NCBI GenBank assembly: GCA_948567375.1
Contig: OX419760.1
Location: 60,260,911 to 60,324,910, forward strand
Length of the DNA: 64,000 nucleotides
Direction of reading: 5' to 3'
Source of the DNA: Lunularia cruciata
Taxonomy: Eukaryota; Streptophyta; Marchantiopsida; Lunulariales; Lunulariaceae
The notes beneath the pieces are model-generated. The model worked only from the letters and a program-made list of their open reading frames with translations, did not search any database and was not told the DNA's origin. Both the position numbers and the translations under genes were made by a program. Positions within the stretch are counted from its first letter, which is position 1; each line of letters starts with the position of its first letter. Shown in pieces: positions 20,831 through 31,292 of the stretch.

Positions 20831-22275
20831 TTTGTTGCTCTATAGAGATCATAGGCTTTGAGTCTTCATTGACAAGCATCAGTAATGTGCACTCCCGTTC
20901 CATTGATGGCTCTCCCCTCACAGTTGCTAGACTTACCCTTGAAGGATATCTACCACACCTACAATTTAGATTCCCATATAGTTCAATTTTTATTTGTGTA
21001 GAGTACTCTACATACCGATTGCATTGGGCTTTGCTCTCTAGCATTATTGCCCCTTTTCCTAGAGCTTTAGGCTCTTCTTTCTCCCTTGCACCTTTTGGTG
21101 CATTTGTATTCCTTTTCTTCATTTACTTCGAGGTATTTTATTAGGCCGTTGGCCACTTCCCTCCCACACAAGGTAACCACTTTTGGGATGTCCCATAGAT
21201 CTCCTGTAAAATAAATTTACGGACGTGTAAATCCTGAAACTGAAACACTCCCGTGTGTAGCAACCGTCTCGTTGCTCTCTACGGATACAGCCCCTTGTAA
21301 GGATGAAAAAGACAGGACAAAACGATGTAGAAAGTGTCAAAGTTCCGCCTTCTTTGGCAAACATTTGCATGTAAGGTTCCAAACTAAGGGCTTGAAGAAG
21401 ACGAATACAGTTTCAAAGTGCCTTCTTGTGAACTTTCGATCAATATTATCTTGTTCATTGAGAATATTGGGAGAATTCGAAGTATTGACGTAATTTGTAA
21501 CCCCATTAGTAGATACAAATAACGGCTTAAGAGAATGTTAGCAGCAACAAAGAGTCGTGGGGATAGCCACCAACTTTTCCTTTGGACTTATCTGTTCGAG
21601 TTTCCTTAGCTTTCAATTTTGACGATGCAGTCGGCAATTTGGGATTTCTCTCCAACAAACTAAGAAAACGACTAGTGTCCCATAAAGAACTTGCGATACT
21701 AGTCACGGAGCAGAGCAATGACCGTGTAGAACAGGATTTGGTTTCCAATGTATACAACCCAGTGCAAACTATCTGTACGCAAGTGTATCCGGAACATCCA
21801 GGTGGTGTAAAGGAGATTCAAGGAACGTGGAGTTCTAGTTTCAATCATGATTCGTAGTTTGAAATCATCTATACAACGTACTCAAAGCGAAAGCTAAAAT
21901 TTGTGTGAGATCTCCTCCACACGGTGGGAGGCTCTGTTGATGATTAGGTTTACTCTTCCATTATGAACAGTTTGCAGAAGTATTACATAAATCGGAGGGA
22001 CAAGAATTTTTTTTAAGGATCGAACTACACAATACGGGGGGCAACACCCTCTCATAACGTTCTGCAAACGTGATCTTTCTATATTGACCCACGCGACAGG
22101 GCGAGTGTCAAGCCGACAGTATATTCATTTGCAGTCCCACAAAGGAGTAAAAGGCGACCGTGTATGAAAAGTGAAGGATGGGAAGACCTCCATCAAGCCG
22201 TACAAGGGAGAGACAAAAAAGGTAACATGGGCTAAGCCCCAATAGAGTCTGTATGAGAAATCTGCCCTACCGCAC
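20831..22275. other. No gene identified; possible LINE 3' tail
   Basis: About 1.4 kb with only short open frames of no recognisable family. A T8 run at 22004-22011 could be the A-tail end of the minus-strand LINE. 21150-22000 has a more balanced composition than the retroelements and may be old single-copy DNA. Confidence 0.4.
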
Positions 22276-25200
22276 CTAAGATATCCGAGCTATGCAAGTC
22301 GTACGGTGTGTAGACTGTACGACTTGCATAGCTTGTAGACCGTACGGTCTACACACAACTAGAGCATCCGAAGAAACATCACCTAAGGTGATTGCTCTCC
22401 TATGGATTGCACCAGCCACTACCCTCTGTAGAGCAATGGACACACACTGTCTAAAATATGCTACAAAGTATGAGAGTGAGAGTGGTACCCCCTGACGCCT
22501 AACATGATAAGCTCTCGCGCACTCCCTGATAAATGTGTCAAATGCCGTGTCCATCGCTCCATATAACTCCAAGGCTAGAGGAACAAAGAGGTGACCTCAC
22601 TGCATGCTCCTATACTTGGAGACCTTGCGACCTGCTGCTGCACTCGCCGCCCATCCAAGGGGATGGGTAATCACTCCCTCCAAAACTGTATCCCGCGTAG
22701 GGTCCGTGACCACGACATCCGCTACTGTCATTTGATCATCTCGGACCAAGTATAAGTCTGCCTTGACATGTGTCATCTGCAAAGCATACGAACGCTCCTT
22801 CCAAGCCAAGTATCCACTCTCTCGTGCCATAGCAAACACTATGTCTCTAATGGCATCATGGGTAGCTATCCTCTGTCCTCCAAAAGGACACCGTGTCATG
22901 TGGACTGCCGCTGCATCAAGTGTAGAACCACACTCACAAGTGAGTAGTGAAGATATAGATAGGTGGACCAAACCTAGGCAAAACCTCATTGATGTAGAGA
23001 AAGTAGCCGGTGCGAGTCGGAAAGCCCTAATGCACGGTTGAGCTGGGATCCACAAGCCTACATCCTTGCCGGAGCAAGAACATAGACGTGCTTTAGTAGC
23101 TTGAGGAATGGACGAGTCAACTAAGAGAGAATGTAGCGTATGCTCACATTGTCGCTCCATCAAGGAAGACTGTAGACCTCTAGTCCAATCTGACAATAGT
23201 GAAGCAAACGGTGGAAAACCCTCTCGTGCTCGTGGGGATAGACTATCTCTCATCTGCCGCAATAACACCTGGAGAGAAAAGGATCCTCCCCCCACCTCTG
23301 TCACAGAAGTCTCCAAAACCGGCCTATCAACAACCACAAAACAAGAGAAAAGTAGGGGTGCCGAGAGAGCCCAACTACCCAAAAACGCTATAAGTGCCAT
23401 CTCTTCCGTAGAAAGCAAGCCAACCCCACCATATGAGATCGGTAGAGCCGTTTATCTATGTGCCAAATCCCTTGTCACACACTCAAAAGTCCTTGGTCCA
23501 ATAATATCACCAAAGACTCCCATAATCCTCCTATCAAATGCTCTCAGACGTGATAGGAAGGACGGTGAGGAGGGAACTATACGGATGAGGTAGGATGGTC
23601 AACGAGCAATACTGGAAGAGAGTATACCAAATGCCACATGCGGATCTCCTAGTAATAAAAGGTCATCCACATGGAGAACATCCTCTGCAAGGGCAGCGTC
23701 TAAGAAGCGTGTGACAAAATCCTCTGATCCTACTGGCACTCCAAGAACACGAAGTCCATCTGTGGATGTGATACACCCCTCTGAAAGCTCAAGGTGGGGA
23801 AGGATACCTTAAGGGGACCATGCTCTACACTTTGATACCTTGACTCTCAAGCCTACTAGATGTAGCCGGTAGTCAAGTAGTCATAGGCCTGCCTAATCTG
23901 ATCTACAAGGCCTACGATGTGTGTATCATCTGCCAAGGAAGGAAATACACAACCTGGCATGGCCAAAGTAGTAGATAGGAGAGCTCTAAAGTGAGCCATG
24001 GCAAATAAGGGCCCCCCCAAAGGATCTCTCTGACGTGTACAGACAGCAGACTCCAAGACGGTGACTCCTTCTTGTGAACCACCATGCTGGTAGTAAAGGG
24101 AAGCAAGAGAGCCATAAAAAGACCGCACAAAAGGAATGAGACTCGCCAAGGATCCACCAGCCTCCCTAAGCTCTCTAAAGATAGACAAAGGTGAGATGAT
24201 ATTAAAAGCGTTCTCAACATCCACCTGTAGGACGACCCACTCCGGATGGATATCTAGGAGTGCTCTAATGCCTAGAGATATAGACTCACATCCTCCAAGT
24301 GTAGCTACTCCAAACTGATGTGGACTAAGGTGCTGTTGAAAGTGAGAATGATGCTGAAGGACAATGGTATGGCTGACCAAATGCAAAAGATCTCTCCAAT
24401 AACAATCGGTCTAATGCCTCTCGTGTCCTTCTCCATCGCGAGAAGTCAACTAGCACCTAACACCCGACTAACAAACATAGGAATGTCTCCTCTCGCTACT
24501 ATTGCAACCACATGAAACAACTTGGTAAAACCACTAGAAGAATCATCTGCCTGGAAGCAATCTCTAAGGTGCTCATAAACCATCCCTGACAAACCTCTTG
24601 AGGAAAGGCAAGGGGTAGTGCACAATGCTTGTGCAAATAGTGACCTACCAAGACATAAAGGCTGCTCAGGCTGATAATCTAAGACCTCTAGTGGTATTCC
24701 TTCTACTGCTATAGGATGCAATGAGCGTAGGGAAGAGATGGTCTCATCAATAGGACTCGCTATAGACAAAGGGTGTAGCGCTCGTGCTGCTCTACTAAAC
24801 TCTCCCGCTTGACCCAATGTCATACATCGTCATAATAGAGTGGAATCTGTGGTATCCTATGGTGATGCTTGTCTCCTAAATCGTGTAGCCCTAACAGACT
24901 CCTCCTGAAGGGCTGCCCAATCCTCCGCTCGAAATCGACGAAATCTAGCCGCCACCTCTCTATGCCCCGCACGTCCCCCTCTAGCATAACAAAGATACCA
25001 TCGAGGGAGTAGGAGGAATAGGAACCACGCTAACTCGTCCAAGTGATCACGTGCAAAACGATCCAGTGGTAGGCAAAAAGCTTATCTAGCCTCATCATGG
25101 AGTGTGCGGAGTAGCCTATGGAATAGACATGGACATGGAAAACTAGTCTCGAATAACCCCAAAATGCAACCCGCCTGAGAAGCTAACCACTCCCATGACT

Positions 25201-25504
25201 TGATCGGTATCCCTGGAACGATCAACAAAGGTATAGAAGAAGCGTGCATAATCCCGAGTGTCACTGTTGTCGATGTGGTCGCTCGTCTCACGTGGGCATC
25301 CCAAATGATCCAATCATAGTCCTTGTGCATCCTTCCCACATGGGTCTTTACCCCTTGCGAGGAAAAGCGTCGATGACACATCGGGCATGGTGTATCCCGA
25401 CCCGCTCTAGGCAACCCCACATGAGAAGGTGTAGCCATGGCTAGCACAAGAATAGTGATAGTAACACATGTTGCTCCTCTCAGTATCTGCAAAATCATAA
25501 CCAT
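22276..25504 (-). pseudogene. R2-superfamily non-LTR retrotransposon (RT plus restriction-like endonuclease), decayed
   Basis: Minus-strand LINE about 3.2 kb long, in pieces. The N-terminal part (25504-25082) has a C2H2 finger, C-x2-C-x11-H-x4-H in CPMCHRRF...HVGRMH. RT entry motifs follow at 24823-24446 (SGMVYEHLRDCF, GDIP) and continue as LLAMEKDTRGIRPIVIGE after a stop. The RT core is at 24386-23856: QFGVATLGGCE, motif A VDVENAF (Asp codon 24221), motif B RQRDPLGGPLF and motif C LADD (near 23930). The thumb has DGLRVLGVPVGSEDF. The 23418-22597 part has a zinc motif C161-x-C163-x9-H173-x3-C177, then D221-x12-D234 and K265/K268 of a restriction-like nuclease. One in-frame TGA at 22597 separates the last 98 codons. 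This architecture is that of R2/NeSL-type elements; most plant LINEs are L1 or RTE, with an apurinic-type endonuclease in front. Confidence 0.82.
22289..22353. repeat. Hairpin plus palindrome near the LINE 3' end
   Basis: GCTATGCAAGTCGTAC (22289-22304) is perfectly inverted at 22317-22332 around a 12-base loop. One base further lies a perfect 20-bp palindrome, TGTAGACCGTACGGTCTACA (22334-22353). Together they overlap the last codons of the LINE ORF on the minus strand. Confidence 0.9.
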
Positions 25505-26932
25505 TCACATCCCAACTCACATTAAAAAACAATCTCTCCAAACCCTAAAATCTATAAACTTTAATAATTTTCAATTTTCATCTCCAAAATTTTCAAATTA
25601 AATTTTCATGGAACTTAATCATGAAAACCAAGAGATTAGAAATGAAAATTTCCAATCAGTCGCTCTCAATGTACAATGATCGTCCTAAACCCTAAAAAAA
25701 CTAAAAATTTACATAACTTTTTATTACATTCTCCATAGTCTTCTATCTGGGTGCCAACCAAAATTGAAAAACGATGAGAATCAACTATTCACTCAAATGT
25801 TACATGCTAGAGAGCACTCAGAAATTATTGAAATTGTCTCAAGTCTCTCCTTCTCCTCTCCCGTCTCCACGCTCTCCCGCAGCCCCCTCCCGCCCCGCTC
25901 CAAGGGTACCTTGCTTATGGTTTAATATGTTTCACAAAAAGTATCCAATCACAGTGCGGGCATATGACACATTTTGTTGCCTTCACATGACAAACAAAGC
26001 TCGTGGTGAGTACCTGGAAAGCATGAGACTTCATTTTTCCACCTTCCTTTAACTCGCATGAAGTCGAACAGATGTCTTGACCTGAGAGAGCTCCTTTTCG
26101 CACGTCCCATCTCGACCTGAGAGGTATGGACCGCACACCATGTCGAATATTTGGTGACTGAGTGACTGAAATCCTGACGCTGACAATCCAATTGCATCAG
26201 AATGGTCTTGAAGCGATAAGCTCAATGTAGAGGTACGAGGAACTTCACTGCTAGAGAATCTAAATGGGAGAAATCTTAAATGACATTGGTACATAATAGT
26301 CAATCTGACAGCGTTGACGCGCGGTTGTGGTGATCGCGATAGTGGAAAACCTCCGATAGGTGTTCAGAGTAATAAATTGCAGTGGGCACGTACCAGGCCA
26401 ACGAAACTCGGGGTCTTGATCCTTTCCGACCCAACTGCGAGAACTTGCTTTTCCGGGTTCTGACAACCTACCGAACCCAACCAGTTGCATTGGCTCTACA
26501 GTCAAACTCTTATTCTTTGCTTTTAACTCCATTTGTGAGATAAAATTTTATTCTCGTCTGCATTTCACGATGTTTTGTTTCATCTTCCCATTGTCCACTA
26601 ACTAGTCGATGGTGTCCCGAATGTTGAGGGTGCTCAAATCTCTATTCTGTTGTCGGCATGTACAGTGAGGATTTACCGAGAACGATCGTGATTCAATAGG
26701 TAAAGCCACTATAGTCAATGGATAGTCTGACCATGCTTTGTTTGCTCACAATTTCAAACGCATACCTCTGTTTAAAGCTTGAACGTACAGAGGGCCGCAA
26801 ATTGTTGTCGGTGAGCAATCAACGGAGACTATATCCATTACTCTTCGCAGAATGCGGAGACGGCACAACAGCATCAGCAATCTTATTCAGTTGTGCAGAG
26901 TAAGATTGCAAACAGCGTCCGGAGAACTGTGA
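25505..26932. other. Intergenic and 5' flank of the DUF247 gene
   Basis: 25505-25850 is AT-rich. 25840-26650 has mixed composition with only short open frames. The last 230 bases before the DUF247 start would hold the promoter and 5' UTR. TGTTTAAAGC near 26769 is a weak TATA candidate. No other gene recognised. Confidence 0.5.
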
Positions 26933-28789
26933 ATGGCTCAATCTTCGCCTGATCGGTGGACTGGAGCAATCGAGGACGACATTATCGGGGGAGCTGTTGC
27001 CTATGGCAATCGACACCATTGTTCTATTTTCAGAGTCCCAAGGAACATACGGGATGTCAGCCAAGCGGATTACGAACCGCAGCTTATTCACCTCGGCCTC
27101 TACTCTCCCGAAGGCTACTCTGAAGGAACATGGAGTAGCATGGAGAAGCTGAAGCAAGAGATTGCAAGTGCCATAGTGCAAGTTCTGAGAACCCAGGGAG
27201 AGAAACGATACAAAGAGTGGAAAGGGATTGATGAGAAACTAGTGGCCAAGTTCATTTGGTATGAGCTATGCGATAGACTAATTCCCGATGGGTCCGTCCC
27301 AGACTATGGAGAAGGTAAGTTTGAATCGACACCCATTTGGAAAATTAAGCCCACATGTGACAACGTGGATAAACTGAGAGATCTATGCAAACTTTACGAC
27401 GATGCAACTGAGACTACTCCGTCTCACATGCGATTGATGCTTATACTCGATGCTATGTTCCTGATAGGTTTTCTCAGTTTTTATCGCCCAATGCCAATTG
27501 AGTTTGAGTCGTTTGAAGAGGACAGACGCAATCCTTTTCTTGACATCCTCTTACAACCAGGAATGTACTCCAAGCTCAGTACCATTACAGCGGACATGTG
27601 GTTGTTCGAAAACCAAGTTCCAATGTCTCTGCTCTGGGACGTCCTGGAAGCTGTATACTCTGCTTATGGCGAGAACAACGTTGCCACAAAAACCGTGGAT
27701 AGTGCTCTACAAGCGCTGATCGAGCAAGCTCTAATAAACATGTGCCATCTAATTCCTGGTTCAAGCAATAATCCTTCCGTTCTAGGGGTGTGGATAGAAA
27801 CAATACGGTTTGCGGAATGTAAACATCTGCTTGAGTGTATGTACAAAGTGATACAGTACAGAGAACCAAATCTCTGCCAGCCAATAACTGCTTGCTTACA
27901 GTCACCGGCAGTGACTTCAGACAGTGAGAGGTGTTCAAGGTCTGCAGAAGGAACTGTAATAGAGCTAGAGGTACCCCAAAAGGAGTTCATTGCCCGGTCC
28001 GACTACGTGAGAGAGCTTGGAGAGCAGCAACCGAACACAAAAGAGGTTGAGATCACTGTTGATGAGGATGCTCAATCACTTGCGTCTGAAATAGAATCTA
28101 AGTTTGAAGAAATTCCTCACTCAAGACCAACGGCAACTCTCTGGGCAACTCTCTCTTTTCGGCGGAGAAATAGTGGGAGGACAAAAGACGGAATCATGGG
28201 GTCTTTAACTACTAGACCCCATGTTCCTTCTCTGCCGACAGTCACAAATTTGCGGAGATCGGGAATTCAAGTCAAGGGAGATCGAACACCAGGCTGCAGA
28301 GTGTATCTGCGGGAATCATGGCGTTGGAACAAGCCCACTCTCTACATTTCACAGCTGAATGTCTTTGATAACACCGAAATGATCTTGCGGAATCTGGTCG
28401 CATTTGAGCTCGTAAATGCTCGCGATAAACAGCAGCTCATAAGTTATCTAACCTGTATGGATGATCTAATCGACACCGAAGAGGATGTGCGATTGCTTAA
28501 AGAAGGAGATAATCCAGTCATTACATACAGCTCTCTGGGCAATGACGCAGATGTGGCACACATGTTCAACAATTTGCTCCACAACTGTACCATATATGAT
28601 AACAGAGACTTGCAGGATATCCGTCGAAAAGTAAATCTTTTCTACGTGCAACAGGGGAGACGATTGTACACGGAATTTGTTGATACTTATTTTAGTAAGC
28701 CATGGGTAGTAGTTTCTTTGCTCGCTGCCTTCATACTCCTTGCCTTGACCACCCTTCAAACGGTGTACACTGTGGTAGGATACTACTGA
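26933..28789 (+). CDS. DUF247 (UPF0481-type) membrane-anchored plant protein, 618 aa
   Basis: Intact single-exon reading frame and the only convincing host gene. Family signature blocks are present in order. The N-terminal block is IFRVPRNIRDVSQADYEPQ (about 32-50), followed by LGLYSPEG, and the ME-LK helix start. The central DMWLFENQVPMSLLWDVL corresponds to the D-x3-LENQIPF block. The C-terminal part has NLVAFE, YLTCMDDLIDTEEDVRLL, a GNDADVAHMFNNL block and PWVVVSLLAAFILLALTTLQ, a predicted single membrane helix starting near residue 590 and ending at the C-terminus. The DUF247 family is plant-specific, often in large clusters. Members in grasses act in self-incompatibility, but the biochemical role is unknown. 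There is a roughly 100-residue polar insert (about 340-450) between the central and C-terminal blocks. The start is the first Met in frame, just after an in-frame TGA-containing leader. Confidence 0.93.
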   Translation: MAQSSPDRWTGAIEDDIIGGAVAYGNRHHCSIFRVPRNIRDVSQADYEPQLIHLGLYSPEGYSEGTWSSMEKLKQEIASAIVQVLRTQGEKRYKEWKGIDEKLVAKFIWYELCDRLIPDGSVPDYGEGKFESTPIWKIKPTCDNVDKLRDLCKLYDDATETTPSHMRLMLILDAMFLIGFLSFYRPMPIEFESFEEDRRNPFLDILLQPGMYSKLSTITADMWLFENQVPMSLLWDVLEAVYSAYGENNVATKTVDSALQALIEQALINMCHLIPGSSNNPSVLGVWIETIRFAECKHLLECMYKVIQYREPNLCQPITACLQSPAVTSDSERCSRSAEGTVIELEVPQKEFIARSDYVRELGEQQPNTKEVEITVDEDAQSLASEIESKFEEIPHSRPTATLWATLSFRRRNSGRTKDGIMGSLTTRPHVPSLPTVTNLRRSGIQVKGDRTPGCRVYLRESWRWNKPTLYISQLNVFDNTEMILRNLVAFELVNARDKQQLISYLTCMDDLIDTEEDVRLLKEGDNPVITYSSLGNDADVAHMFNNLLHNCTIYDNRDLQDIRRKVNLFYVQQGRRLYTEFVDTYFSKPWVVVSLLAAFILLALTTLQTVYTVVGYY

Positions 28790-29645
28790 ATGTGTCTGCA
28801 CATGTTTGCGAAGGAGGTTGGGTTGCGGATATCGCGTTTATGGATTTGATAGCTATGACGGGGAACGTGGCTACCGAATGTTGTTACGGATCTCATATAT
28901 GATATATGTCTTGGATATATATGCGATCCGTGCTCTCTGAAGCAACCCATAGGAGAGCAATCTGTGACGTTTGTTCGAATATTGGAGATGTATCCGATTG
29001 ATGCTTGTTCGGATACTTCATTTGCAGTTGTGTGTAGAGTGAACTACTTCGATAGCTCAGTCTAAGATGTGGGAACTATTTTGATAGCTCTCACATCCTA
29101 GGTGCATAAGGATAAGGATTTAGTCTTATTCACCGCCTACGCTTTTATCCTTATATGGCTTGATACGGTCTTCCTAGTGTCTTTGTTTCTTTGCGAGTGG
29201 CCCGTTTTCTTTGACATATGCTGTATGTGATGTATAGTGGCGTAATGTCATTGGTTACATATGCAATGGATGCCGTTGTGGATTTTGTATACTAAGTAGT
29301 TTTGGAGAAGGTGATGAATGAAGAACGAAGCAATACTAGCCGTATATTAATCTAGTTTTGGTGGGCTTGAGACTGGAGAACGGAGCGGTATTAGATGTAG
29401 AGATATGCGGCAAAGTTTTTTCTTTAGCTGCGGAATTTTATAATGCTTTTTGTTGTTCTTATCTTGGAGTTAGATGGAATTATCATTGTTCTTAGAGTTT
29501 GACAGAATAATCAAGTTGAGGTTCAACACGAAGCGGAACATTAGAGGATTGGGATACGAGGATATGCGAGCAGAAGCCGTTTGAGGAACGGGGATCTAAA
29601 ACTCAGATAGAGAAGTGGATAGTGTGTATCGCAACTTGCGCTATA
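28790..29645. other. 3' flank of the DUF247 gene, no gene seen
   Basis: Low-copy-looking sequence with no open frame of note and no clear polyadenylation signal AATAAA close to the stop. Confidence 0.45.
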
Positions 29646-29648
29646 AAC

Positions 29649-31100
29649 GCATGAATCTTCAAACATTAAACATTGGAAGGAAGTTTAAGGTGGTCCTAGT
29701 AAGCCTCCACGGAAACACATACGATTCCACCATTTCCTCACGCAGTGTTGAAGTGTATGAGCGAGTGTCAAATATTGTATCGAGTTTTTGATCGATAACT
29801 CATGAGTGCCCAAGGCAAACTCAGTTGATTCCACTTTGTCTTTCCTTCGTCCTCAAGGCAAACTCAGTTGATTCCACTTTGTCTTTCCTTCGTCCTCAGG
29901 CCTTACACCAGAAAAAGTGTCTCTCAAAGAAATATACAATGCTCAGTAAGGAAAAAGTTGGAACTTATGAAACTTAAGTTCCACCTAACAAGCAGGAACA
30001 CCATTAAGCCGAGAAATATAACAGCAGATTAATCAACAAGCAAAGGAAGAATGCAAATGAAGAAAGTAATATACAATGTTGAGTAAGGGAAAAGTTAGAA
30101 CTTAAGAAGTTTAAGTTCCACCTTACGAGAAGGAACAGGAATAAGCCGATAAATAGAGAGGCAGAATAATCAACAAGCAACGGAAGAATGCAAATGTATC
30201 AGCAAATAAATCGAACTGCAGAATAGTTAACAAGCAAAAGGAGAATGCAAAATCGTGAGTAGGAGAACAGAAAAGGCTCGAGGTATAGATTGTTAATACT
30301 TGAAAGGAAACATTGAGTAGTACATAGCAATGTTACCCCTGTTATGAATGAACTATTAGTACAGAAAGCAAACAGAATATAGCAAAGTTACTCGAGCTAT
30401 GAATGCATGAATCCTTAAACACTAAACAATTGAAGGAAGGAAAAGGTCATACTAAGTTTCCGAAAAGCACATATGACTCCATCAGTACCTCACACAGTGC
30501 CAAAGTATTTGAGCGAGTGTCATTACCCCTCGTACCAGAGATTTGGCTCGAAGACTCATGACTGCTGAGGCAAACTTTATTGCTTTCAAAAGTGCTGCTC
30601 AAAGGAATAACAATGTTGAGTAAGGAAAAGCTAGAACATATGAAGATTAAGTTTCACCTAATGGGCACAAGTAGGAATAAGTAGATAAATTCAACCGCAG
30701 AATAATCAACAAGCAAATGAAGAATGCAAAATCATGAGGAGGAGAACGGAAAGGACTCAAGACATACTTTGTTAATACCTGAAAGGAAATATCACTTAGT
30801 ACAAAAAAGCAAGAAAAACATTAACAAATTTTACCCATGATACATTCTAAGGTATGAATAGTAAACCTACTAAAGAGAGAGATCATTGAAAAACAAGAAA
30901 AATCAACAAAAAATGAAATGCTGCTAGAAATATGACAGAGGGAGAGGCAATTTATGTACCGGATGGTGTAAGGGAGAAGGGCTATATGAGGTGAAATCTG
31001 GAACCTGTGAGTAGGAACTGGATGATAAGAAGTAAGGTTAAGGAATTGAGCCGTAACAAGAATGGTTAAGTGAAAATGTAAAATGTGTGATTGGGATATG
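29649..31100. repeat. Degenerate tandem repeat array, about 756-bp and 137-bp periods
   Basis: GCATGAATC-TTAAAC then GGAAGGAA..., TGAGCGAGTGTCA and AGGCAAACT appear at 29649-29820 and again at 30405-30575, about 756 bp apart. Within each unit, ACAATGYTSAGTAAGG followed by a TTAAGTTCCACCT-type stretch and ATCAACAAGCAA..GAAGAATGCAAA recurs. The ACAATG motif is found near 29935, 30072 and 30608. Non-coding. Confidence 0.75.
29811..29896. repeat. 43-bp perfect tandem duplication
   Basis: CAAGGCAAACTCAGTTGATT and the bases up to TTCGTCCT at 29811-29853 are repeated immediately at 29854-29896. Confidence 0.9.
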
Positions 31101-31292
31101 GAGTAAATTGGCTAGTGGTATAACTACAAAAGCTCTCTGCCTAGTTGACCAAAGTATCTCAAGTCTCTATAGGTGCTAACACCATGATGACCTTGGATGT
31201 CTTATTCTTTTTTCATAACATAATATCAATATATGAATAGATTTAAATGAGTGAACATACAATTGAACTAGATCAAGAAATCATACACGTAT

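Noticed and set aside
21272..21857. Short plus-strand ORFs between the two LINE pieces as genes
   Set aside because: Under 100 codons each, no recognisable motifs, no consistent frame.
27585..27990. Antisense ORFs over the DUF247 gene
   Set aside because: Shadows of a well-supported plus-strand gene.
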